The position numbers were made by a program, and so were the translations under genes. Positions 1 to 8,322 of a stretch of DNA of 64,000 nucleotides are shown piece after piece. Source of the DNA: Seonamhaeicola algicola (lineage in GTDB: Bacteria; Bacteroidota; Bacteroidia; Flavobacteriales; Flavobacteriaceae); assembly GCF_007997385.1 (NCBI RefSeq), contig NZ_VOSC01000025.1, positions 310,292-374,291 of the forward strand, read 5' to 3'. Position 1 is the stretch's first letter. Each line of letters begins with the position of its first letter. The notes beneath the pieces are model-generated. The model was not told the origin of the DNA. It was given only the letters and a program-made list of their open reading frames with translations, and did not search any database.

Positions 1-415
1 CTCAAATAGTGTTGCTTATAAAGACTTTGCACATTCTCCAAGTAAAGTAGAAGCAACCACAAAAGCGGTAAAAGAACAGTATGAAAATAGAACCTTAGTG
101 GCTTGTTTAGAATTGCATACCTACAGCAGTTTAAATGCCGAGTTTTTAAAGGAATACAAAGGCACATTAAATGCTGCCGATGTTGCAGTTGTATTTTATT
201 CACCTCATGCCGTTGAAATTAAAAAACTTGATGCCGTTTCACATGAACAAATAGCTGATGCTTTTCAACGAGAGGATTTAATAATTTACACAAACCCTGA
301 TGATTTTAAAAACTATCTGTTCTCTCAAAAATTTGATAATAAAGCCTTATTATTAATGAGTAGCGGTAATTATGGCGGCTTGGATTTTGATGCCATTAAA
401 GGATTGATAGAGTAG
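1..415 (+). CDS. mpl: UDP-N-acetylmuramate tripeptide ligase (Mpl), C-terminal part only
   Basis: The gene is cut by the left edge. The open frame enters at base 2 and gives 137 residues before a TAG stop. Its start reads YKDFAHSPSKVEATTKAV, which matches the Mur-ligase C-terminal domain around the conserved DDFAHHP-type motif. CLELHTYSSLNAEFLKEY and the AADVAVVFYSPHA stretch further on fit Mpl/MurC. Mpl re-attaches the L-Ala-D-Glu-mDAP tripeptide to UDP-MurNAc during peptidoglycan recycling in the cytoplasm. A GTG at 98 is internal and is not the start. MurC itself is the main alternative, because the ATP-binding and substrate domains lie outside the window. The gene converges on the next gene with a 7-bp gap. 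Confidence 0.8.
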   Translation, partial: SNSVAYKDFAHSPSKVEATTKAVKEQYENRTLVACLELHTYSSLNAEFLKEYKGTLNAADVAVVFYSPHAVEIKKLDAVSHEQIADAFQREDLIIYTNPDDFKNYLFSQKFDNKALLLMSSGNYGGLDFDAIKGLIE

Positions 416-422
416 TAGATAT

Positions 423-1139
423 TTATGCTGTTTCAAAAACAGGGACAATATTTTCAAGTTTAGCAAAACTTAAAGAAAATCCGTTATCTCTTATATCGTC
501 TAATAGCCATTTTCCTTCGTTATATTCCATAATCCAAATTTTGGTTTCATCATCAAAACCTCTTTTGCCTTCAACAATTTTTCTAGTTTGTTTGTTAATT
601 AAATAATCTTCAATATTTGCGGTTATGCTAAAAGCAATTTTAGAACCTTCAAAATTTTTACTATCAGATATCTCAAGGTATAAAGGCTTAACGTTTTTAA
701 TACGTTCTAATTTGCAAATGTTTTTAAGGTTTTCGCTTTTCCATCGGTCTAAATGAATTAGTTGTTGGTTTTGCCAATACCAATGGTTAACATAGTTAGA
801 TACTTCACTCATGTCCTCTTTATCCCAAGCTATATGTACTCTACTAAACACATTAGAAACATTTTTTTGAATGTTTAACCACATAAAGTCTTTGTTAATT
901 CTGCCAAGTTTAGCTAACTGTTTTTTTGCTTTTCTAACAGCAATAAATTCAATAGTTTTTATATAAAATATTAGAGGAAGTAAAATTATTGCCAGAAGAG
1001 ACATTATTAATTTACCCCACCAAGTTTTAAATAGTGCTTTGGCTACAGTGCCTCCTGGACCTGCATAAACAGGGTCAATAAATAAAAAAAGTATGAAAAA
1101 TATACTTAAAATTAATGTGATTTTTTGCTGTTGTTTCAT
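423..1139 (-). CDS. Tim44-like domain membrane protein
   Basis: About 238 residues. A hydrophobic signal or anchor segment (LILSIFFILFLFIDPVYA) is followed by a glycine-containing stretch and a second membrane segment (LIMSLLAIILLPLIFYI). A soluble domain follows with the look of Tim44/MBA1-type domains (conserved WLNIQ..V..VF.R...AW, late W.L.DI). Bacterial members are of unknown role; the domain in mitochondria supports protein import and membrane insertion. I chose the ATG at 1139 (MKQQQK) over the ATG at 1154, because it sits directly before the lysine-rich signal start; either is possible. The gene stands alone on this strand, downstream of the DUF1569 gene with a 48-bp gap. Confidence 0.65.
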   Translation of the reverse strand: MKQQQKITLILSIFFILFLFIDPVYAGPGGTVAKALFKTWWGKLIMSLLAIILLPLIFYIKTIEFIAVRKAKKQLAKLGRINKDFMWLNIQKNVSNVFSRVHIAWDKEDMSEVSNYVNHWYWQNQQLIHLDRWKSENLKNICKLERIKNVKPLYLEISDSKNFEGSKIAFSITANIEDYLINKQTRKIVEGKRGFDDETKIWIMEYNEGKWLLDDIRDNGFSLSFAKLENIVPVFETA

Positions 1140-1187
1140 GTTTTTTAGTAGCAATTTTAGTGTCTTTAGTTTATTTTAATAGGGTGG

Positions 1188-1640
1188 TTAAACTCCAAAT
1201 TGTTTAAAGTGGTGATCTAGGTGTTTATATTGAGCTTTTCCCCATTGGTCTGCAGTAAAACTTCCAAAAATAGGATGCTTCTTTTTTGGTTCAAAATAAC
1301 CTTTTGAGCTACTCATTTTTTCAATTTTTTCATTCAGAATGTTTTTTTCAGTATCAAAATCTTTTTGGCCAGCAATAACAAACTCATTAGCGGTTGGTAA
1401 GCCCTGTTTCCAAGGTTTATCATTATATAAACTGGGCGCTACCATTTTCATCATTAATCCTACTAAAAAGTTAGGTTTTTTTATTGTTATTTCATCAAGG
1501 GCTAAAGCTATAGGTCTTTGGCAATGCACAAGCATTTGGTTAACATTCATTTTACCCCATTTTGCTTGAGATTTTGGTGATAATTTATTCAGCCTATTAA
1601 GTATTTCAGCTTTTGCTTCTTTTTCAAATAAAGATTTCAT
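1188..1640 (-). CDS. DUF1569 family protein (DinB-like fold)
   Basis: 150 residues. WGKMNVNQMLVHCQRPIALAL near the N-terminus and HPIFGSFTADQWGKAQYKHLDHHFKQFG at the C-terminus are the two signature regions of DUF1569 proteins, relatives of the DinB/YfiT metal-binding four-helix bundle. The histidines in those blocks (VHCQ and HLDHH) are the likely metal ligands. The biochemical role is unknown; some relatives are thiol-dependent transferases, but nothing here shows that. The gene is divergent from radC, with a 53-bp spacer serving both starts. The length is normal for the family. Confidence 0.75.
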   Translation of the reverse strand: MKSLFEKEAKAEILNRLNKLSPKSQAKWGKMNVNQMLVHCQRPIALALDEITIKKPNFLVGLMMKMVAPSLYNDKPWKQGLPTANEFVIAGQKDFDTEKNILNEKIEKMSSSKGYFEPKKKHPIFGSFTADQWGKAQYKHLDHHFKQFGV

Positions 1641-1693
1641 GGGTAAGTTAATTTATTATTGCAGCAGTAATTTACAATAATTATCTTTATCAA

Positions 1694-2392
1694 ATGCAAG
1701 AAAAAAGCACATCGTTTTCAATAAAAAATTGGTCACAAGATGATCAGCCCCGTGAAAAGTTACTCTACAAAGGAAAAACAGCGTTAAGTGATGCCGAATT
1801 AGTGGCTATTTTAATTGGCTCAGGGAATAGAAACGAGAGTGCTGTAGCACTTTGCAAACGTATTTTAGCTAGTGTTGACAATAATTTAAGTGAACTTGGT
1901 AAATTATCTATTAAGCAACTCATGGCATTTAAAGGTATTGGTGAAGCTAAAGCTATAACTATTGCCGCAGCTTTAGAGTTGGGAAGAAGAAGGCGAGGTG
2001 AAGAAGCACTGCAGAAAAAACAAATAACTTCAAGTATCTCAGTTTTTGAGCTCATGCAACCCATAATTGGTGAGCTGCAGCATGAAGAGTTTTGGATTAT
2101 CTATTTAAATAATTCAAATAAAGTTTTACAAAAAAATCAGTTAAGTAAAGGCGGTATAACAGGTACTTTGGTTGATGTACGTTTGGTATTTAAACAAGCT
2201 TTAGAGCTAGGTGCTACTGCTTTAATTTTGGTACATAATCATCCATCAGGAACTTTAAAACCAAGTGAAGCCGATAAACAAATTACTAACAAACTTAAAA
2301 TTGCAGCACAAAGTTTAGATATTAAAGTGTTAGATCACTTAATTATTACTGAAAAAGCCTATTTTAGTTTTGCCGATGAAGCTATTCTATAG
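1694..2392 (+). CDS. radC: RadC family JAB/MPN domain protein
   Basis: 232 residues, full length for RadC. The N-terminal half carries a helix-hairpin-helix region (FKGIGEAKAITIAAALELGRR, about residues 79-100). The C-terminal half is the JAB/MPN metallo-domain: HNHPSG with H181 and H183, followed by S191 and D194, forms the JAMM motif with an upstream glutamate at 131-132. RadC was once linked to DNA repair, but its biochemical activity is not settled. The ATG follows a TATCTTTA promoter-like element by only a few bases, so the message may be nearly leaderless; this is inference. Other flavobacterial genomes also keep RadC outside mobile elements, so it does not mark an island here. Confidence 0.9.
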   Translation: MQEKSTSFSIKNWSQDDQPREKLLYKGKTALSDAELVAILIGSGNRNESAVALCKRILASVDNNLSELGKLSIKQLMAFKGIGEAKAITIAAALELGRRRRGEEALQKKQITSSISVFELMQPIIGELQHEEFWIIYLNNSNKVLQKNQLSKGGITGTLVDVRLVFKQALELGATALILVHNHPSGTLKPSEADKQITNKLKIAAQSLDIKVLDHLIITEKAYFSFADEAIL

Positions 2393-2418
2393 GTATTCAA
2401 ATAAATTTTAAAGTTGTA

Positions 2419-3720
2419 ATGTTATTAGTTTATACACATAAAATATCACCCAGAGTTAAGTATGCTTTTAAGCATGTTTGTACGCGTGTTTTAGGTATAG
2501 ATGTAGATTTTACAACAACTATTGAAAAATTTATAGCGCATGATAGCCTAAAAATGTCATATACCAAACAACAGTTAGGAAATGAGTTTTTTATAAAAAG
2601 TCATGAAATAATGTTTGAGCAAGGGTTGTCTGATATCAGTATAAACGTGCATGAATGGGAAAACACCAAATGCTTTTTTTATACAGGTGAAAAAAGCGCT
2701 ATCCCTTTTGATATATTTTCGGCCGCATTTTACCTGCTTTCTCGTTATGAAGAGTATTTGCCACATGTAAAAGATGAATACGGCCGCTTTACAGCAACAC
2801 AAAGTTTAGCGTATAAACACGGTTTTTTACACCAACCTGTTGTAGATATTTGGGCATATAAATTTAAAGCAGCATTACAGCAACAGTTTCCAGATTTTGA
2901 ATTCCCAAATAGAACATATAGTATAAAACCCATTATTGATGTACCCTGTGCTTATAATTACAAACTAAAGGGCATTGTACGCACAATGGGCGGCGTTGTT
3001 AAAGATGTGCTCAGATTTAGGTTTAAAAGTTTATACTTAAGGTTTGCAGTGCTTTTAGGCTTAAAGCATGACCCATATGACGCGTTTAAGTATATAATAA
3101 ACAGACAAAAATCTAGCAATTATAAATTTTTGTTTTTCTTTTTAATTGGCGATTATTCTACTTTTGATAAAGGTATAAATCCGAATAAAAAAAACTTTAT
3201 ATCGTTAATTAAACATGTTGCCGATTATTGCAATGTAGGGCTTAAAGTATCTTATTTTGCTATTGATGATGTTGAAATTCTTAAAAAAGAAAAAAACAGA
3301 ATGGAGTCTATAGTAAACATGACCTTGCAAGCCTCAAGGCATTCATTTTCTAGATTAAATCTGCCTGAATCTTACAGGAATTTAGTGGATTTAGAAATTA
3401 ATGAAGATTATAGTATGGGTTATGTAAATCATGCCGGTTTCAGGGCAGGTTCATGCACACCTTTTCTATTTTATGATTTAGATTATGAGGTGCAAACACC
3501 TTTAATGATTCACCCGTACCATATTATGGATTTTGTGCTGTTGCAAAACCGTTCATTGTTAGATAAAAAACAAACACTTTACAAAATTATTAACCAAGTT
3601 AAGCAAGTAAATGGACAGTTTGTGCCTGTTTTTCATAATTACACCTTTTCTGATGTTTACAGATGGAAAGGATTTAAAGAACTATTTAATATAATAATAG
3701 AATCTGCTCAAAATGACTGA
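2419..3720 (+). CDS. Polysaccharide deacetylase-like family protein
   Basis: 433 residues without a signal peptide. The C-terminal half (FLIGDYSTFDKGINP..., then HSFSRLNLPESYRNLVDLEI and GFRAGSCTPFLFYDL) resembles the Bacteroidota group annotated as polysaccharide deacetylases with an extra N-terminal domain (DUF7033 type). H347-type and FRAG motifs correspond to the NodB-fold motif 2 and 3 regions, but a clear TFDD metal motif is replaced by IGDYSTFDK. Catalytic activity is therefore uncertain. The last 8 bases overlap the next gene, so the two are translationally coupled. The group is common in this phylum and is suspected to act on cell-surface glycans. Confidence 0.65.
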   Translation: MLLVYTHKISPRVKYAFKHVCTRVLGIDVDFTTTIEKFIAHDSLKMSYTKQQLGNEFFIKSHEIMFEQGLSDISINVHEWENTKCFFYTGEKSAIPFDIFSAAFYLLSRYEEYLPHVKDEYGRFTATQSLAYKHGFLHQPVVDIWAYKFKAALQQQFPDFEFPNRTYSIKPIIDVPCAYNYKLKGIVRTMGGVVKDVLRFRFKSLYLRFAVLLGLKHDPYDAFKYIINRQKSSNYKFLFFFLIGDYSTFDKGINPNKKNFISLIKHVADYCNVGLKVSYFAIDDVEILKKEKNRMESIVNMTLQASRHSFSRLNLPESYRNLVDLEINEDYSMGYVNHAGFRAGSCTPFLFYDLDYEVQTPLMIHPYHIMDFVLLQNRSLLDKKQTLYKIINQVKQVNGQFVPVFHNYTFSDVYRWKGFKELFNIIIESAQND

Positions 3721-4399
3721 AAATATAACTGATGTTTTTTTTGATTTAGACCATACGCTATGGGATTTTGATAAAAACTCTGCACTTACCTTCAATAAAA
3801 TATTCACACTAAATAATATTGATATTAATGTTGATGAGTTTTTGAAAGCTTACGAGCCTATAAACCTTAACTATTGGAAACTATATCGTGAAGAAAAAAT
3901 AGATAAAGAATCATTACGTTTTGGCAGACTACATGATGCTTTTTCAGCGTTAAGTAAAAATGTTGAAAAAGACCTTATTTTAAAACTATCCAACGATTAT
4001 ATTACACATTTATCAAGCTATAATTATTTGCTAGATAATGCCATAAATGTTTTAAATTACCTAAAAAACCAGTATAAATTACATATTATAACAAATGGGT
4101 TTGATGAGGTTCAGCATAAAAAATTAACAAAATCTAATATTTTACATTACTTCAAAACCGTAACAAATTCTGAAATGGTAGGCGTTAAAAAACCAAATCC
4201 TAAAATATTCAATTTTGCTTTAAATAAAGCGCAAGTTAATCCTGAAAATAGTATTATGATAGGAGATAGTTATGAAGCCGATATTATAGGCGCTCAAAAT
4301 ATAGGTATGCATGTAATTTACTTAAAAGTGAATAATACACCTTACGTTAATGGCGTTAAAACAATAGATAATTTACTTCAGTTAAAAAAATATTTATAA
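3713..4399 (+). CDS. yjjG: YjjG-family HAD nucleotidase
   Basis: 228 residues. HAD motif I is FFDLDHTLWDF (D11, D13). Motif II is IITNGF, and motif III is VGVKKPNPKIF followed by MIGDSYEADIIGA, giving the full HAD phosphatase catalytic set. The DLDHTLWDF signature and length match the YjjG group, which dephosphorylates noncanonical pyrimidine nucleotides and cleans the dNTP pool in the cytoplasm. The start overlaps the end of the upstream deacetylase-like gene by 8 bases. A broader HAD hydrolase specificity cannot be excluded from sequence alone. Confidence 0.85.
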   Translation: MTENITDVFFDLDHTLWDFDKNSALTFNKIFTLNNIDINVDEFLKAYEPINLNYWKLYREEKIDKESLRFGRLHDAFSALSKNVEKDLILKLSNDYITHLSSYNYLLDNAINVLNYLKNQYKLHIITNGFDEVQHKKLTKSNILHYFKTVTNSEMVGVKKPNPKIFNFALNKAQVNPENSIMIGDSYEADIIGAQNIGMHVIYLKVNNTPYVNGVKTIDNLLQLKKYL

Positions 4400-4442
4400 T
4401 AAAACGTATATTTACAATTACCACTAATAATAAAATATTACA

Positions 4443-5300
4443 ATGAAATTTAAGTTTATATCAATACTAGTTACATGTTTACTTTTTACATCAGTTTATG
4501 CGCAACAAAATTTGAATAATTATAAATATATAATTGTACCTAATAAGTTTGATTTTTTAAAAGAAAAAAACCAATATCAACTAAATGGTTTAGCGCAATT
4601 TTTATTTAATAAATACGGTTTTACCGCCATTATGGAAGGTGAAGAATATCCAGATGATTTAAAATTTAATCGTTGCTTAGGTTTACGTTCAGATGTTTTA
4701 AAAGATTCAGGTATGTTTAAAACGAAGTTGCAAGTTGAATTAAAAGATTGTAATGATAGAGTAGTGTACACATCGCCTGTTGGAGAAAGTAGAGAAAAAG
4801 AATATGACAAAGCTTATAACTTAGCTTTAAGAGCTGCTTTTAATCATATTGCAAACTTAAATTACACGTATAAACCAAGTGAGGCAATTACATCAATTTC
4901 TACAGTAGCAAAAGCACAACCACAAAATTCTTCTGAAAAAAATGAAGTATCAAAAGAAATAGAAGCTTTAAAAGCTGAAATAGAAAGCTTAAAAACTTCA
5001 AAAAAACAAGTAGCAGAAGTTAATACGCCCACTCAAACACCAACAGAAACACCAAAAGTTACAACAAAAGTAGAGCAACAACCAACCAGTAATGTTTTAT
5101 ATGCACAAGCTATTGAAAATGGCTTTCAGTTAGTTGATAGCTCACCTAAAGTAGTTTATAAAATTAAGGCCACAGGTTTAAATAATGTGTATTTAGTTGA
5201 AAACACATCGGCTATTTTATACAAAAAAGAAAGCGTTTGGGTTTTAGAGTATTACCAAAATAGCCAGTTAAAACAGGAAACACTTAACATTAAATTTTAA
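4443..5300 (+). CDS. Secreted protein of unknown function with coiled-coil and Pro/Thr-rich linker
   Basis: 285 residues. A signal peptide (FKFISILVTCLLFTSVYAQ) precedes a globular domain at about residues 20-140 (YKYIIVPNKFDFLKEKNQYQ, then a CNDRVVYTSP segment). That domain resembles uncharacterised Bacteroidota periplasmic proteins. A short coiled-coil (SKEIEALKAEIESLKTSKKQ, about 175-195) and a Thr/Pro/Gln-rich linker follow, then a C-terminal domain ending in an LVENTSAILYKKESVWVLEY module. I do not recognise a named family. The gene is in the same direction as yjjG, 43 bp behind it, and converges on rarA with 4 bp between stops. Confidence 0.7.
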   Translation: MKFKFISILVTCLLFTSVYAQQNLNNYKYIIVPNKFDFLKEKNQYQLNGLAQFLFNKYGFTAIMEGEEYPDDLKFNRCLGLRSDVLKDSGMFKTKLQVELKDCNDRVVYTSPVGESREKEYDKAYNLALRAAFNHIANLNYTYKPSEAITSISTVAKAQPQNSSEKNEVSKEIEALKAEIESLKTSKKQVAEVNTPTQTPTETPKVTTKVEQQPTSNVLYAQAIENGFQLVDSSPKVVYKIKATGLNNVYLVENTSAILYKKESVWVLEYYQNSQLKQETLNIKF

Positions 5301-5304
5301 TTTT

Positions 5305-6585
5305 TTAATAATTGTATTTGTCTTTCCAGCGTTGTTTTAAAAATTCACGGTGCGCGTTTTCGCGTGCATTATTTCCGGGTTTATAAAATGTAGTGTTTTT
5401 TATTTCATTTGGTAAAAATTCTTGTTCGGCAAAATTGTTTTCGTAATTATGTGCGTATTTGTAGTTTTCGCCATAACCAAGTTCTTTCATAAGTTTTGTT
5501 GGGGCATTTCTAATAGTTAAAGGCACACTTAAATCACCAGTTTCGCGTACTTTTTGTTGCGCTTCGTTTATAGCCATATACGCTGCGTTACTTTTAGGTG
5601 AGCAAGCTAAATATGTGGCGCATTGACTTAAAATAATACGAGATTCAGGAAACCCAATAGTTGAAACCGCTTGAAACGTGTTATTAGCAATAACCAAAGC
5701 CGTAGGGTTGGCATTACCTATATCTTCACTAGCCGAAATTAGCAAACGGCGTGCAATAAACTTTATATCTTCGCCGCCTTCAATCATTCTAGCTAGCCAA
5801 TACACAGCGCCATTGGGATCACTACCTCTAATAGACTTAATAAAAGCCGAAATAATATCATAATGCTGCTCACCAGTTTTATCGTAGCGTACGGTGTTAT
5901 TTTGTACCTTATCAAGCACAACAGCATCAGTAATTACAATTTTTTTATCGTCTTCAAAGGTGCTTACAATAAGTTCAAAAACATTTAAAAGTTTGCGTCC
6001 GTCACCTCCAGAAAGTCTCAAAAGCGCAGCAGTTTCCTTTAATGTAATATTTTTTTTAGCTAAAAATTCATCATGTTTAATAGCGCGGTTAAGTAGCGTT
6101 TCTAAATCTTTCTTTTCAAAAGCATTTAAAATATATACTTGACAGCGCGATAGTAGTGCAGAAATAACCTCAAAACTTGGGTTTTCAGTAGTAGCGCCAA
6201 TTAGTGTAACCCAACCTTTTTCAACAGCTTGTAATAATGAATCTTGTTGCGATTTGCTAAACCTATGAATTTCATCAATAAACAAAATAGGGTTTTTAGT
6301 AGTAAAAAGCCCACCACTTTGTTTCGCCTTTTCAATAACCTCTCTAACCTCTTTAACACCAGAACTTATGGCACTTAAAGTATAAAAAGGTCTGCCAGAT
6401 TGTGTAGCAATAATATTAGCAAGTGTTGTTTTGCCAGTACCAGGTGGCCCCCAAAAAATCATAGACGGAATTAAACCATGCTCTAAACTCTTAGTTAAAG
6501 CACCGTTTTCACCAACCAAATGCTTTTGGCTTACATAATCTTGCAGTTTTTTAGGACGTAATCTCTCAGCTAAAGGTTCATTCAT
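5305..6585 (-). CDS. rarA: Replication-associated recombination protein A (AAA+ ATPase)
   Basis: 426 residues, normal for RarA/MgsA. The Walker A motif GPPGTGKTT starts at residue 46 and Walker B is ILFIDEIHRF. The sensor region (IGATTENPSFEV) and arginine-finger region (LLSRCQVY) follow. The C-terminal half has the MgsA-type domain (GSDPNGAVYWLARMIEGGED and an HxYEN-type late block). The protein is a tetrameric ATPase that acts at stalled replication forks. It is convergent with the upstream secreted gene. A flavobacterial interspersed element follows its start on the far side (6616-6701). Confidence 0.93.
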   Translation of the reverse strand: MNEPLAERLRPKKLQDYVSQKHLVGENGALTKSLEHGLIPSMIFWGPPGTGKTTLANIIATQSGRPFYTLSAISSGVKEVREVIEKAKQSGGLFTTKNPILFIDEIHRFSKSQQDSLLQAVEKGWVTLIGATTENPSFEVISALLSRCQVYILNAFEKKDLETLLNRAIKHDEFLAKKNITLKETAALLRLSGGDGRKLLNVFELIVSTFEDDKKIVITDAVVLDKVQNNTVRYDKTGEQHYDIISAFIKSIRGSDPNGAVYWLARMIEGGEDIKFIARRLLISASEDIGNANPTALVIANNTFQAVSTIGFPESRIILSQCATYLACSPKSNAAYMAINEAQQKVRETGDLSVPLTIRNAPTKLMKELGYGENYKYAHNYENNFAEQEFLPNEIKNTTFYKPGNNARENAHREFLKQRWKDKYNY

Positions 6586-6615
6586 ACAGTAAAATTAATC
6601 TATTTTTTTGTTTTA

Positions 6616-6701
6616 GCGTGCCCCAAATGCATTTGGGTCGGGCTTTCCGCTAAATCTTTTTTTCGTGCCTCAAAAAAGGATACCGCTGCAATCCCTCACG
6701 C
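6616..6701. repeat. GC-rich interspersed palindromic element
   Basis: An 86-bp block in AT-rich surroundings, bounded by GCGTG (6616) and CACGC (ends 6701). It contains the perfect 16-bp palindrome CCCAAATGCATTTGGG (6622-6637), then a GGCTTTCCGC segment and an ACCGCTGCAATCCC segment. I recall very similar sequences scattered in intergenic DNA of many Flavobacteriaceae genomes, so I call it a dispersed REP-like repeat; that recollection needs a search. It lies between the divergent starts of rarA and the rhomboid gene. Confidence 0.6.
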
Positions 6702-6761
6702 AGGTATCTGCCAAAATAACATCTTTATCATAATTGGTTTACTATTTGCTATTTTAGTAGT

Positions 6762-7484
6762 ATGAGCAGCAAGCACTTTAAATTTAGTACAGGCGTAATA
6801 GCATATCCAATATTTTTTGTATTAATAATATGGTCTGTTATGTCTTTTGAAGTGCAATTTCATGCAAATTTCAATAAATATGGTATTTATCCTTTAACCC
6901 TAAAAGGCTTACGGGGTGTTGTATTTAGTCCATTTATTCATGGCAGTATAGCGCACTTATACCATAATACTGTGCCGCTTTTTGTATTAACAATGGCCTT
7001 GTTTTATTTCTACAGGCCAATAGCATGGAAAGTTTTACTATACGGTATTTTACTATCAGGCTTTTTAACTTGGTGCATTGGCAGACCATCATACCATATT
7101 GGCGCTAGCGGACTTATTTATGTGCTTGTAAGTTTTACATTTTTCAAAGGAATTTTTGCAAAACATTACCGTTTAATAGCGCTTAGCTTATTGGTGGTGT
7201 TTTTATATGGCAGTATGGTTTGGTATGTAATGCCTATAAAAGAAGGTGTCTCTTGGGAAGGGCATTTATCGGGTTTAATAACAGGTTTGTTGTTTGCTAT
7301 GTTTTTTAAGAATAATATAGCAAAACCTAAAAAGTACGATTGGGAAAAGGATGATTATAATGAAAACGATGATCCTTTTTTAAAGCATTTTGATGAAAAT
7401 GGTAACTTTATTGAAACTAAACCACCAGAAGAAACTCAAGAAAATGCAACAATAAATTACATTTATAAAGAGGAAAATAAATAA
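6762..7484 (+). CDS. Rhomboid family intramembrane serine protease
   Basis: 240 residues with six predicted membrane segments. The rhomboid fingerprint is present: HLYHN in helix 2 (residues 65-69), GASG with catalytic S116 in helix 4, and EGHLSG with catalytic H168 in helix 6. Rhomboids cut substrate proteins within or near their membrane segments. The C-terminal tail after about residue 190 is charged and cytoplasmic (KPKKYDWEKDDYNENDD). Natural substrates cannot be read from the sequence. The next gene, rlmB, is convergent with a 17-bp gap. Confidence 0.9.
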   Translation: MSSKHFKFSTGVIAYPIFFVLIIWSVMSFEVQFHANFNKYGIYPLTLKGLRGVVFSPFIHGSIAHLYHNTVPLFVLTMALFYFYRPIAWKVLLYGILLSGFLTWCIGRPSYHIGASGLIYVLVSFTFFKGIFAKHYRLIALSLLVVFLYGSMVWYVMPIKEGVSWEGHLSGLITGLLFAMFFKNNIAKPKKYDWEKDDYNENDDPFLKHFDENGNFIETKPPEETQENATINYIYKEENK

Positions 7485-7501
7485 TATTAAAAATACAATT
7501 A

Positions 7502-8248
7502 TTAATTGCTAATAGAAATTCTTTGTCTAACAGCTTCGTATAAAAATGCACCACAAGCTACAGATACGTTTAATGATTCAATATCACCCAATAACGGTAG
7601 TTTTGCTTTTTCATCTACAACTTTTAATGTAGACGGATTTATACCTCTATCCTCAGAACCCATAATGATAGCACATGGCTCTTTAAATGATATATCATAC
7701 AGTGAATTTTCTGTTTTTTCAGTTGCAGCAATTACTTTAATACCCGACGCTTGCATGTAAAAAACGGCATCTTTAATATGGTCAACTTTACATAAAGGTA
7801 TTTTAAAAACAGCTCCTGCACTTGTTTTAATAGTATCACCATTTACAGGTGCTCCGCCTTTTTTCTGGAAAATAATACCGTTTACTCCTGTACATTCAGC
7901 AGTTCTAATTATAGCACCAAAATTTCTAACATCACTAAGCTGATCTAAAAGTAAAAATAACGGTGTTTTACCGGCTTCAATAGTGTTTAAAACCAAATCT
8001 TCAATATTAAAAAAATCAACAGGTGAAATGTTTGCAACTGCACCTTGATGATTTTTTTTTGTGAGCCTATTTAATTTTTCAATAGGTACATAAGCCATGT
8101 TGATGCTTTGCTTTCTAATAAGAGTTTCTAATTCAGAATATAAATCACCTTTTAATCCTTTTTGTAAGAAAACTTTATCTATTGTTTTATCAGCGTTTAT
8201 GGCTTCAATAATGGCTCTTATACCGAATATTTGTGTTTGGTTTTGCAT
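7502..8248 (-). CDS. rlmB: 23S rRNA 2'-O-ribose methyltransferase RlmB (SpoU/TrmH family)
   Basis: 248 residues. The N-terminal SpoU substrate-binding domain starts with IFGIRAIIEAINADKTIDKV. The C-terminal SPOUT knot carries the three family motifs: LDQLSDVRNFGAIIRTAE (motif 1), IIMGSEDRGI (motif 2) and LPLLGDIESLNVSVACGAFLYEA (motif 3). This pattern and length fit RlmB, which methylates G2251 of 23S rRNA (E. coli numbering) in the peptidyl-transferase loop. A related TrmH enzyme with another rRNA or tRNA target is the only realistic alternative. It is separated from the SusD gene by a hairpin terminator belonging to the SusCD unit. Confidence 0.88.
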   Translation of the reverse strand: MQNQTQIFGIRAIIEAINADKTIDKVFLQKGLKGDLYSELETLIRKQSINMAYVPIEKLNRLTKKNHQGAVANISPVDFFNIEDLVLNTIEAGKTPLFLLLDQLSDVRNFGAIIRTAECTGVNGIIFQKKGGAPVNGDTIKTSAGAVFKIPLCKVDHIKDAVFYMQASGIKVIAATEKTENSLYDISFKEPCAIIMGSEDRGINPSTLKVVDEKAKLPLLGDIESLNVSVACGAFLYEAVRQRISISN

Positions 8249-8258
8249 GGGGTAAAGG

Positions 8259-8294
8259 TAAAAAAAAACCAGAGAAATTATTTTCTCTGGTTTA
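8259..8294 (-). terminator. Intrinsic terminator of the first SusC/SusD unit
   Basis: On the minus strand, AACCAGAGAAA (8282-8292) pairs with TTTCTCTGGTT (8267-8277) across a 4-base loop and is followed by a run of eight Ts (8259-8266). It lies 29 bp beyond the SusD stop, so it ends this transcript before the rlmB gene. Confidence 0.8.
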
Positions 8295-8322
8295 ATTTAA
8301 AAATTAATATAATTAAAGTGGC

